From positions 1-33,023 of the forward strand of contig JACKEH010000051.1 in assembly GCA_020633125.1 (NCBI GenBank): a stretch of 33,023 nucleotides of DNA, given 5' to 3'. Under the pieces are notes generated by a model, which worked only from the letters and a program-made list of their open reading frames with translations, was not told the DNA's origin and ran no database searches. The stretch comes from Sandaracinus sp. Lineage in GTDB: Bacteria; Myxococcota_A; Polyangia; Polyangiales; Houyiibacteriaceae. This document shows positions 22,207 through 29,810 of this stretch, piece after piece. Position numbers and translations under genes: made by a program. Each line of letters opens with the position of its first letter. The first letter of the stretch is position 1.

Positions 22207-23820
22207 ATGCGACAGCGACTCGCGGCTTCCCTCGTGCTCGTCCTCGCCTGTTCGGGCGAGATCGACGACCCCGGAGGCACGCCGACCCCGGTCCCGAACG
22301 GTCCCCCGCTGACGTGCGACGTGCCCACGGTTCCCGGTGGACCGATTCGCCGGCTCACGCGCGATCAATACGACCTCACGGTTCGCGACCTGCTCGGCGA
22401 CACCACGACGCCTGCGCGCGCATTCCCGGCCGACGACGACTCCGAGGGCTTCTACGTCGGCGGGCAGGCGAGCAGCCTGCACGTCGAGCAGTGGGCGTCT
22501 GCGGCCGAGGCGCTCGCCGAGCGTGCGTCGATGGACCTCGACGCGCTCGTGCCCTGCGACGTCGCCGAAGCGTCGTGCGCCGACATCTTCCTCGAGGACC
22601 TCGCGACACGCGCCTACCGCCGCCCCGCGACCTCGCAGGAGGTCGGTCGCCTGCGCGCGGTCTTCGACGTGGGCTTCGAGAACGGTGGCTTCGGCAACGG
22701 CGCGAAGCTCGTCGTGCAGACCATCCTGCAGTCTCCGAACTTCCTCTACCACGTGGAGCTCGCACCCGACGGCGCCGAGGAAGACACCATCGTCCCGGTG
22801 GAGGACTACGCGCTCGCGTCGCGTCTCTCGTACTTCCTCTGGGCCTCGATGCCCGACGACGCCTTGCTCGACGCCGCAGCCGCCGGTCGCCTTCGCACGC
22901 AAGAAGGCTTGCTCGAAGAAGCCACGCGGATGCTCGCCGACAAGGAGCGCGCGCGCTTCGGTGCGCGATCGTTCTACCGCCAATGGCTCAAGCTCGCGGG
23001 CATCGGCAACCTCCAGAAGAACGAGGAGCTCTATCCGGGCTTCTCGCGTGAGGTCGCGGTGGCGCTTCAAGCCTCGCTCGAGCTCTTCCTCGACGAGGTC
23101 TTCGAGAGCGGCGACCTCGAGCAGCTCTACACGTCGAACGCCGCATACGTGAACGCCACCGTCGCGCCCATCTTCGGGCTCGACGGCGCGGACTTCGGCG
23201 AGGACTTCGAGCGCGTCACGCTGGACGCGACGCAGCGCTCGGGCCTCGTCACGCACCCCGCGCTCATGGCGTTGCTCGGCAAGAGCAACCAGAGCGACCC
23301 GATTCACCGCGCGGTCTTCGTGCGCCAGAGCTTGCTCTGCCAACACCTGCCGCCGCCGCCCGCGGACCTCACGATCACCGCGCCCGATCCGGCGCCCGGC
23401 CTCTCGACGCGCGAGCGCTTCGCCGAGCACAGCAGCAACCCTGCCTGCGTCGGTTGCCACCGCCTCCTCGACGGTGTCGGATTCGGTTTCGAGCACTACG
23501 ACGCGGTCGGTGCGTGGCGCGACGAAGACGGCGGCCGCGCGGTCGACGCGAGCGGCGACGTGCAGGGCACGCACGACATGGACGGCGCCTTCGACGGCGC
23601 GGTCGAGCTCGCGCACCGACTCGCCGAGAGCGAGCAGGCGCGCGATTGCGTCGCCAATCAGGTGTTCCGCTTCGCCCTTCAGCGTGTCGAGCTTCAAGCC
23701 GACGCGTGCAGCCTCGAGCAGGTGCGCACGGGCTTCGCCGAGAGCGGCTACCGACTCTCCGACCTCATGCTCGCGGTGGTGTCGAGCGACGCCTTCCGTT
23801 TCCAGCGGGTGCAACGATGA
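22207..23820 (+). CDS. DUF1592 domain lipoprotein with c-type heme motif
   Basis: 537 residues with a lipoprotein-type signal (Cys15 in VLVLAC). Domain order follows the DUF1587-DUF1595-DUF1592-DUF1588-DUF1585 family: RRLTRDQYDLTVRDLLGD (about 48), FLEDLATRAYRRPATSQEVG (about 137), ALASRLSYFLWASMPDDALL (about 202), SGLVTHPALMALLGKSNQSD (about 345), and a C-terminal DUF1585 segment (SGYRLSDLMLAVVSSDAFRF). CVGCH with Cys414, Cys417 and His418 (NPACVGCHRLLD) is a single c-type heme site. The family is known from Planctomycetes and myxobacteria and is always paired with a DUF1552 protein; a role in surface polymer breakdown has been suggested, but none is established. It overlaps the next gene by ATGA. 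Confidence 0.9.
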   Translation: MRQRLAASLVLVLACSGEIDDPGGTPTPVPNGPPLTCDVPTVPGGPIRRLTRDQYDLTVRDLLGDTTTPARAFPADDDSEGFYVGGQASSLHVEQWASAAEALAERASMDLDALVPCDVAEASCADIFLEDLATRAYRRPATSQEVGRLRAVFDVGFENGGFGNGAKLVVQTILQSPNFLYHVELAPDGAEEDTIVPVEDYALASRLSYFLWASMPDDALLDAAAAGRLRTQEGLLEEATRMLADKERARFGARSFYRQWLKLAGIGNLQKNEELYPGFSREVAVALQASLELFLDEVFESGDLEQLYTSNAAYVNATVAPIFGLDGADFGEDFERVTLDATQRSGLVTHPALMALLGKSNQSDPIHRAVFVRQSLLCQHLPPPPADLTITAPDPAPGLSTRERFAEHSSNPACVGCHRLLDGVGFGFEHYDAVGAWRDEDGGRAVDASGDVQGTHDMDGAFDGAVELAHRLAESEQARDCVANQVFRFALQRVELQADACSLEQVRTGFAESGYRLSDLMLAVVSSDAFRFQRVQR

Positions 23821-25202
23821 CGACGAAGCGAATCTGGCGCGACGGCAAGAAGCTCGCCCGCAACGACGCCCGCTCGATGGGGTTGTCGCGGCGCGCGTTC
23901 GCCAAGACCCTCGGCGCGGGTGCGCTCGCTCTGCCCTTCTTGCGCACGCTTCACGGCAAGGCGCAGCCGACGACGGCGCCGACGCGTTTCCTCGTCTTCT
24001 TCACGCCGAACGGGACCATTCCGAACGAGTGGATCCCGGACGGTGGCGAGACGGATTTCACCTTCCGCCGCATCCTCGAGCCGCTGCAGCCGTACCGAGA
24101 CCGAACCCTCGTGCTGCAGGGCATCGACCAGCGCTCGAGCAACAGCGGGCCAGGCGACGGGCACCAGGTCGGCATGGGCCACCTGCTCACCTGCCGTGAG
24201 CTGCTCGGCGGCGACACCATGGGTGGCTGCGACAGCTGCGCGCCGGTGAGCTGGGCGAGCGGCATCAGCGTCGACCAACGCATCGCGAACCACATCGGCA
24301 CCGACACCCCGTTTCGCAGCGTCGAGCTCGGCGCGATGGTCGGCGGCTCGAACATCTGGACGCGCATGTGTTACCGCGGCGGCTCCGAGCCGATCCCGCC
24401 GGAGACCAACCCCTTCAACGCGTTCGATCGCCTCTTCGCGGGGCTCGAAGAGGATCCCTTCGGCAACGAGCAGCGCCTTCGTGAAGGCCGCAGCATCCTC
24501 GACGCCGTGCAGCAGGACTTCGCCGCGCTCCAATCGCGCGTGAGCCGCGAAGACCGCGCGCGCCTCGAGGTACACCTCGAGGTCGTCCGTGATCTCGAGC
24601 GTCGTCTGGAGAGCGGCATCGCGATTGGCGCGGAGTGCCGTGCGCCGATGCTCGGCGAGCGCCTCGACGCGAGCCGGGTCGAGAACTTCCCGCAGACGGT
24701 CGAGCTGCAGATGGACGTGATGGCCGCGGCCTTTGCGTGCGACCTGACGCGCGTCGGCTCGCTTCAGTGGACGAACAGCGTCGGGAACATTCCTTTCGCC
24801 TTCGCGGGCGTGCCGGACCGCCACCACGACCTGAGCCACGAGGGCGACTCGAACACCGACGCGGTGAACAAGCTCGTCGAGATCAACCGGTGGTACGCGG
24901 AGCGTTTCGCTGGGATGATGGAGCGTCTCGCACGCATCCCCGAGGGCGACGGCACGGTGCTCGACAACACCGTGATCGTCTGGGTGAACGAGCTCGGCAA
25001 GGGCAACTCGCACACGCGCAACGACATGCCTTTCGTGGTCGGCGGCGGCGGTGGCGGCAAGCTTCGCACGGGGCGTTTCCTCCGCCTCGACCGGCCGCAC
25101 AACGACCTCTGGCTGACGATGCTCCGGGTCTTCGGCATCGAGGACGAGAGCTTCGGCGACACCCGCTTTCAGACGGGTGTGCTCGACACGTTGCTCGCCT
25201 GA
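23817..25202 (+). CDS. DUF1552 domain protein with Tat signal
   Basis: 461 residues. SRRAFAK (residues 24-30) followed by LGAGALALPFL is a twin-arginine signal, so the protein is exported folded, as expected if it carries a cofactor or metal. The body is DUF1552: FLVFFTPNGTIPNEWIPDGG, a Gly/Ser-rich region with DGHQVGMGHLLTCRE, GCDSCAPVSWASGISVDQRI, and the ending HDLSHEG with VDNTVIVWVNELGKGNSHTR and later motifs. The fold is thought to relate to alkaline-phosphatase-like or sulfatase-like DUF1501 proteins (general knowledge, not tested). The ATG at 23817 overlaps the DUF1592 stop (ATGA). A later ATG at 23877 would give a shorter Tat n-region; I keep the coupled start. A terminator hairpin follows. 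Confidence 0.9.
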   Translation: MTTKRIWRDGKKLARNDARSMGLSRRAFAKTLGAGALALPFLRTLHGKAQPTTAPTRFLVFFTPNGTIPNEWIPDGGETDFTFRRILEPLQPYRDRTLVLQGIDQRSSNSGPGDGHQVGMGHLLTCRELLGGDTMGGCDSCAPVSWASGISVDQRIANHIGTDTPFRSVELGAMVGGSNIWTRMCYRGGSEPIPPETNPFNAFDRLFAGLEEDPFGNEQRLREGRSILDAVQQDFAALQSRVSREDRARLEVHLEVVRDLERRLESGIAIGAECRAPMLGERLDASRVENFPQTVELQMDVMAAAFACDLTRVGSLQWTNSVGNIPFAFAGVPDRHHDLSHEGDSNTDAVNKLVEINRWYAERFAGMMERLARIPEGDGTVLDNTVIVWVNELGKGNSHTRNDMPFVVGGGGGGKLRTGRFLRLDRPHNDLWLTMLRVFGIEDESFGDTRFQTGVLDTLLA

Positions 25203-25216
25203 GCTCTTCTCGTCGA

Positions 25217-25252
25217 ACGCACGACGCGGGGCGGACGCCTCGCGTCGTTCGT
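25217..25252. terminator. Hairpin between convergent genes
   Basis: ACGACGCG (25221-25228) pairs with CGCGTCGT (25241-25248), with three more pairs beyond one mismatch. GTTTCCCG follows on the plus strand. It separates the DUF1552 stop (25202) from the end of the ArsA-type gene (25274) and may serve both strands. Confidence 0.4.
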
Positions 25253-25273
25253 GTTTCCCGTTCTGCCCCGGGG

Positions 25274-26383
25274 TCAGAGGGTCGTCGCGACCTCGAGCAT
25301 GCGGTCGAGGTCCTCGACCGTCCGCAGGTCGCGCTCGAGCTCCCCGAGCGCCACCGCCCGCGCGCCCGGCGCGACGTCGTCCACGAAGCGCCGCGCGAGC
25401 CCGAACCCACGCTCGCGGTCGTGCACGAGGTCCTCACGAAGCGCGCGCAGCTTGCGCGCGGTCGGCTCGAGCGCCGCGGGCACGTCGAGCGCGCCGACCG
25501 GTGCGTCGAGCGGTCGTGCCTCCCCCGGCTCGGCGACGAACGCCTTGTTGAAGAGCACGAGCGACGCTGGCGCGTGTTTCTTCGCCAGCTCCGAACCGAG
25601 ATGGCGCGCGTCGTCGAGGCTCGTGGGTGAGCTGGACGCGACGAGCACGTACGCGGTCGCCGGATCGCGAAGCAGCGCGCTCGTGACCTCGGCGCGGTGC
25701 TGAAAGCCTTCGCGCAGATGGGCGAGCACGCGAAAGAACGCGACGAGCTCCGCGACCACGGTCTTGCCCGCGAGCCGACCGAGCAGCTCGAGCGCCGCCG
25801 CACCGCCGAGCCCCGCGAGGCTGGCGAAGGTGCCGGCCAGACCACGCCGCTCCTCGAGGAAGAAACGCAACACGTCCTGGTCGAGGAACTGCGCCAGCTT
25901 CGAAGGCGCGTCGAGAATCTCGAGCGCGCTCCGGGTGGGCGGCGTGTCGAGCACCACGAGGTCGTAGCTGCCCCCGTGCGTGACGTCGTAGAGGCGCTCC
26001 GCAGCGACGTAGGCGTGGCTTCGCGCGAGCGTCTTGGAGAACGCGCGGTACACGCGGTTGTCGAGGATGGCGTCGCGCGCTTCGCCCTCGGCCACGCGCG
26101 CGATGAGCGCGTCGAAGCTCGCCTTCGTGTCGAGCATCGCGGCGTCGAGCGAGCCGCCCGAGACGTTCGGGACCCGTTGCACGCGATCGTCGAGGCCCTC
26201 GAGACCGAGCGCGTCCGCGAGGCGTTTGGCGGGGTCGACCGTGAGCACCAACGCGCGCCGACCGAGCCGCGCGGCCCGAAGGGCGAGCGCCGCCGCCGTC
26301 GTCGTCTTTCCGACGCCGCCCGGTCCCACGCAGACCACGAGCCGGCGCGCGAGCAGCGTGTCCAACTCGACCGGCACGCTCAC
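25274..26383 (-). CDS. ArsA/Get3-type ATPase, second member of pair
   Basis: 369 residues from the GTG at 26383, which follows GGAGG by 6 nt and overlaps the previous stop (GTGA). P-loop GPGGVGKTTTA (residues 20-30, Lys26, Thr27). The signature lysine of deviant Walker A motifs (KGGVGKT), which reaches across the dimer, is replaced by Pro21. Further family motifs: VLTVDPAKRLADALG (switch I region), DLVVLDTPPTRSALEILDAP (switch II), and LVLFNKAF. The closest arrangement I know is the tandem ArsA pair of actinobacteria (Rv3679/Rv3680 in Mycobacterium tuberculosis), where the second member likewise lacks the signature Lys and the two form a complex. Probable heterodimer with its neighbour. Client is unknown. 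Confidence 0.88.
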   Translation of the reverse strand: MSVPVELDTLLARRLVVCVGPGGVGKTTTAAALALRAARLGRRALVLTVDPAKRLADALGLEGLDDRVQRVPNVSGGSLDAAMLDTKASFDALIARVAEGEARDAILDNRVYRAFSKTLARSHAYVAAERLYDVTHGGSYDLVVLDTPPTRSALEILDAPSKLAQFLDQDVLRFFLEERRGLAGTFASLAGLGGAAALELLGRLAGKTVVAELVAFFRVLAHLREGFQHRAEVTSALLRDPATAYVLVASSSPTSLDDARHLGSELAKKHAPASLVLFNKAFVAEPGEARPLDAPVGALDVPAALEPTARKLRALREDLVHDRERGFGLARRFVDDVAPGARAVALGELERDLRTVEDLDRMLEVATTL

Positions 26384-27300
26384 GCGGCACCTCCGAGCTG
26401 AGCGGCGAAGTCTCGCCCGAGCGCCGCCAACACCCGACGATCCGAGCCCGCCGCGCGCAACGCGTCGCGCTCGGCGAGCACCACCGTCGGCAGAGGCAGC
26501 TCGTGTCGGAGCTGCGCGACCCGCGCGTGCGCGTGCTGGACCCGACGCAGCGCGCGACGTCCGAGCGCCACGTCCGCGGGCACGAACGCTTCGAGCGCCT
26601 CGAGCGCCTCTTCGTCGTTCGTGTCGAAAGGCGAGCTCGGCACGCGGTTGATCACCAAGGCGCCGAGCGCGACGCGTCGTTCGGCGACGAGGCGCGCATG
26701 AAGCTGCACCGCTTCGCGTGCCGGCAGCTCCGCCGGCAAGGTCACGAGGTGCAGCACCGTGCGCGCCGCGTCGTGCAGCAACGAGGTCGTCGCGTCGAGG
26801 ATCGCCTGCAGCGGCCCCGCGCCGACCAGTCCCTCGAAGACGTCCGCGAGCCCGAGGAACATCAGCGCGTGACCGGTCGCGTCGAGGTCGACGAGGATCG
26901 GATGGAACGCGCCCGAATCCGCGAGCCGCGCCAGACGCCGCAGCGCGACGACCTCGTTCACGGCCGGCGCCGCCTCGAAGAAACGCCGCAGGGTCGGCTG
27001 GCGCACGATGCGCGACGCCAACGCCCGCACCTTCACCTGCTCGCGCACGTAGTCGGTGAGCGCGTCTTCGAGCACGAGGTTGCACGCGTGCACGCCATCG
27101 CCGACCGGGGTCGGCTCGTAGCCGATCGGCGCCACGTCGAAGATCGACTCCATGGTCGCGCGATGCCCGAGCTCGACCACGAGGGGTCGATGACCCGCAG
27201 CAGCGCTCGCGAGCGCGTGGGCCGCGACGACGCTGGATTTGCCCACGCCGCCCTTGCCCGTGAAGAGCTGAACGCGGTGGCGGTGGGGGTCGAAGGCCAT
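26380..27300 (-). CDS. ArsA/Get3-type ATPase, first member of pair
   Basis: 306 residues. It has the complete deviant Walker A GKGGVGKSS (residues 15-23; signature Lys16, P-loop Lys21, Ser22), so it can supply the cross-dimer lysine that the second gene lacks. Other features: RPLVVELGHRATMESIF (start of switch I region), ILVDLDATGHALMFLGLADV (switch II, DATGH as in Get3/ArsA), and the final VINRVPSSPF with a helical tail. No arsenic genes are near, so arsenite export is unlikely; a chaperone or regulatory ATPase is more likely. The stop overlaps the GTG of the next gene by 4 bp, implying coupled, equimolar expression. Confidence 0.9.
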   Translation of the reverse strand: MAFDPHRHRVQLFTGKGGVGKSSVVAAHALASAAAGHRPLVVELGHRATMESIFDVAPIGYEPTPVGDGVHACNLVLEDALTDYVREQVKVRALASRIVRQPTLRRFFEAAPAVNEVVALRRLARLADSGAFHPILVDLDATGHALMFLGLADVFEGLVGAGPLQAILDATTSLLHDAARTVLHLVTLPAELPAREAVQLHARLVAERRVALGALVINRVPSSPFDTNDEEALEALEAFVPADVALGRRALRRVQHAHARVAQLRHELPLPTVVLAERDALRAAGSDRRVLAALGRDFAAQLGGAA

Positions 27301-27326
27301 CGGGCCCGCTGGTCATAGGCGCCCGA

Positions 27327-27357
27327 CGCGTTTTCGCCAAGCGGTCGGCAAAACGCG
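27327..27357 (-). promoter_or_regulatory. Hairpin in the leader of the ArsA-type pair
   Basis: CGCGTTTT (27327-27334) pairs with AAAACGCG (27350-27357), extended by GCC/GGC past a bulged C: 11 bp around an 8-nt loop, 27-57 bases before the ATG at 27300. Likely a leader structure or an operator. Confidence 0.35.
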
Positions 27358-27448
27358 CCGAAGTGAACGAGACCCGCGCGCTCGTGAGGCACCGAACCCG
27401 GGCTCCCCAACCGCGAGACCCCGGTGCACGCCCCCCGACGTTCCCCTC

Positions 27449-27520
27449 GTCGCAGCCGAGGCGACTCGCGGAACAGCCCGTTCCACTCGGGAAACACGGG
27501 CCAGTTAACCGGACTTAACT
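27449..27520. promoter_or_regulatory. Cluster of three inverted repeats
   Basis: GTCGC-N7-GCGAC (27449-27465), GGAAC-N5-GTTCC (27470-27484) and AGTTAA-N6-TTAACT (27503-27520) lie in the 284-bp gap between divergent genes, 65-136 bp before the ATG at 27585. The last is an AT-rich dyad typical of operators. No clean -35/-10 was identified. Confidence 0.35.
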
Positions 27521-27584
27521 CGCGGACATCCCCCCCGAGACCAAGGGTAGCCGGGCACCAGTCAGCCCCCAGGAGCACGCACCC

Positions 27585-29657
27585 ATGACCCACGCTTCCT
27601 TCCCCCTCCGCAAGACGCTCGCGCGCGGCGCGCTCGTCCTCGCCGGCTTGCTCGGCGCGTGCTCGAGCGACGCCTCGATCTGCGCGGACGACGAGACCGG
27701 CACGTGCCTCGAGAGCGTCGAGCTCACGTACCTGAACGTCGCGTACGACCTGAGCCGTCCGGTCTACGTGAACAACCGCGTGCCGATCGAGTTCGGCATC
27801 ACGGCGACCGGTCCGACGGGCGCCGAGACCCGCGACGTCGCGGTGAGCTTCAGCTTCGTCGAAGCGGAGCCGCTCGATCCGGCCAACCCGGTCGAGTGTG
27901 GCTCGAGCGCGACCGTGCTCGAGATCGTCGGCGACGGCGAGGAGCACGTCTTCTACGGCTACGTGTGGCCGACCACGGTCTGCGCGGAGCTCGCCGGTCG
28001 TCCCGCGAACCTTCGCGTCGACTTCGACGGCGGCGACGAGGCCGAGGATCTCCCGAGCGGCCTCGAGCACCCGAGCGTGCTCTTCCGCGAGTCCGAGCAA
28101 AACGCGGCGCCGAACCGCGCCTGCCGCAAGACCGCCGATCCCTCGGCCGCCGATCCCGGCCGTGGCTGCGTCTACGTCGTCGACCTGCAGCCGACGCCGG
28201 AGAACGAGGACGGCGCGCTGATCGACGTGCGCTACTCCGACTTCGTGCCCTCGTCCTCGGTGGCCGTGCTGCCGGACGTCGCGCCCGACGCCGAGCCGCT
28301 TCCGAGCCTGCTCGTCGAGTCGACGCTCGTGGTCAACGGTCGCGATCCCTACGTCGCGGCGGTCGCGCCTGGCGACGTCCCGCCCGAGCTCGAAGAGGAC
28401 CTGCCCGGCATCACCGACGAGCTGCTCTTCGGCGCGAGCCCCGACGACCTCGACGCCTTCACCGCCCTGCCCGGTCGCGCCGTCCTTCGCTTCGAGCTCG
28501 CGCCGGTGGGTGACGAAGGCTTCCTCCCGCTGACCGTCGGCACCGACGCGGGCCGCGTCGACGAGGTCGTGATCGAGGAGCTCCTCCCCGGCACCCCGAA
28601 CACCTTCGCGCACGAGCTCTTCGCCGAGGGCGACACGCGCGCCGCGCTCGACGAAGGCGGTGCGTGGGCCGGCGTCTCGGACTTCACGCTTCGCGCCTGC
28701 TTCGAGGCCGACTTCGCGCAGGCCGGCAACGAAGGCGACGGCGACGCGTCCGACTGCCGCACCTCCACCATCGTGCTCGTGCGTGAGCCGCCCCGCGCCT
28801 CGGCCGCGTCGTCCATCGGCTTCGACGCCGAGATCAGCCGCTCGGTCGGCGGTGACCGCCTCAACCTGAGCACCACCCTCTTCACGCAGAACTCGCTCGA
28901 CCGCACCGGAGCGTCGAGCCGCATCGAAGGCAACGTCTCGATCGGCGGTCAGCTCGGCCGTTCGTTCTCCATCGACGTCGCGCGCGCCTTCGGCCAAGCG
29001 AACCTCGGGGTCGAGCCCGGCTCGAGCGGCTACGAGGTCGGCGTCGATGCGTTCTTGGATCGCATCTACACCTTCGCCGAGAACAGCTCGGACGAGATCG
29101 TCCACGAAGAGGAGTTCTCCGCCGCGCGTTCGTTCGCTTTCCCCGGCCTCGGCTTCGGCTTCGGCCCCGTGCGCGTCGGCTTCTCCTTCGAGCTCGGCGG
29201 CGAGGTCAGCCTCGGCACCGTCGACGCGCTCGAGCTCTCGGTCGACCCCGACACCTGCGCGGAGATCGTCGGTGGCGAGGACACGCTCGAGGTGTGTGGC
29301 GCCATCTCGCGAACCGTCACGCCCGGCTTCGCCTTCACGGCGGCCATCGAAGGCGGCGTCGACATCCGCATCGCGCGGGCCGGCGTTCGCGCCGAGCTTC
29401 GCATCGTCGACACCGCGTTCCCGCTTCGCGCCGCGCTCGGCTTCGGCATCGGCTCCGACGGCGATTTCAGCGTCATCGGCAGCGCGAACTGGCAGCTCGA
29501 GCTGACGCTCATCCAGGGCACGGTCGCCATCGTCGGCCGCGTCGGCATCCGCCGCTTCTCCCGCTCGCTGCGCGTGAACCTCTTCAGCTTCAGCACGCCC
29601 ACCATCACGCGGACGCTCCTCGACGAGACGATGGACGTCCTCGCCCTCCTCGACTGA
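27585..29657 (+). CDS. Large beta-rich surface lipoprotein
   Basis: 690 residues with lipobox LLGAC (Cys26). The mature part is acidic and almost entirely beta-like. An N-terminal half (about 40-400) has Ig-type strands (VELTYLNVAYDLSRPVYVNN, VPIEFGITATGPTG), paired cysteines and an acidic Pro-rich linker. A C-terminal half (about 410-690) has alternating strands rich in Gly, Phe and Ala (RIEGNVSIGGQLGRSFSIDV, SFAFPGLGFGFGPVRVGFSF, LRAALGFGIGSDGDFSVIGS, TVAIVGRVGIRRFSRSLRVN). That half looks like long amphipathic sheets rather than an outer-membrane barrel, because it lacks a terminal aromatic signature. I do not recognise the family. It precedes the HEAT-repeat and protease genes and is probably part of the same surface system, although a strong terminator lies between. 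AGGAG at 27571-27575 supports the start. Confidence 0.85.
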   Translation: MTHASFPLRKTLARGALVLAGLLGACSSDASICADDETGTCLESVELTYLNVAYDLSRPVYVNNRVPIEFGITATGPTGAETRDVAVSFSFVEAEPLDPANPVECGSSATVLEIVGDGEEHVFYGYVWPTTVCAELAGRPANLRVDFDGGDEAEDLPSGLEHPSVLFRESEQNAAPNRACRKTADPSAADPGRGCVYVVDLQPTPENEDGALIDVRYSDFVPSSSVAVLPDVAPDAEPLPSLLVESTLVVNGRDPYVAAVAPGDVPPELEEDLPGITDELLFGASPDDLDAFTALPGRAVLRFELAPVGDEGFLPLTVGTDAGRVDEVVIEELLPGTPNTFAHELFAEGDTRAALDEGGAWAGVSDFTLRACFEADFAQAGNEGDGDASDCRTSTIVLVREPPRASAASSIGFDAEISRSVGGDRLNLSTTLFTQNSLDRTGASSRIEGNVSIGGQLGRSFSIDVARAFGQANLGVEPGSSGYEVGVDAFLDRIYTFAENSSDEIVHEEEFSAARSFAFPGLGFGFGPVRVGFSFELGGEVSLGTVDALELSVDPDTCAEIVGGEDTLEVCGAISRTVTPGFAFTAAIEGGVDIRIARAGVRAELRIVDTAFPLRAALGFGIGSDGDFSVIGSANWQLELTLIQGTVAIVGRVGIRRFSRSLRVNLFSFSTPTITRTLLDETMDVLALLD

Positions 29658-29662
29658 GGCCT

Positions 29663-29698
29663 CGCGTCCTCCGGACCGTCACGGGTCCGGAGGACGCG
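29663..29698 (+). terminator. Strong 15-bp hairpin terminator
   Basis: CGCGTCCTCCGGACC (29663-29677), loop GTCACG, and its exact complement at 29684-29698. The stem begins 6 nt after the stop at 29657 and is followed by a T/C-rich stretch (TCGTCTTCTCTCG). Confidence 0.7.
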
Positions 29699-29731
29699 GC
29701 TCGTCTTCTCTCGCTCCGCATCGCCGCTCCT

Positions 29732-29771
29732 CTGTCACGGCAGCTCGGGTCCCCACGAGCTCCCGTGACAG
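29732..29771 (+). other. Second long hairpin before the HEAT-repeat gene
   Basis: CTGTCACGG (29732-29740) pairs with CCGTGACAG (29763-29771), and AGCTCG (29742-29747) with CGAGCT (29756-29761), with one C-C mismatch between and an 8-nt loop. It lies 39-79 bases before the ATG at 29811, so it may be a leader structure or a second terminator. Confidence 0.5.
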
Positions 29772-29810
29772 CGGACCGCCTCCCGCTCTTCTCTCCGAAA
29801 GGACCCCGTC

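Noticed and set aside
27470..27484. LexA box (GAAC...GTTC)
   Set aside because: The half-sites are five bases apart rather than four, and no SOS gene is adjacent.
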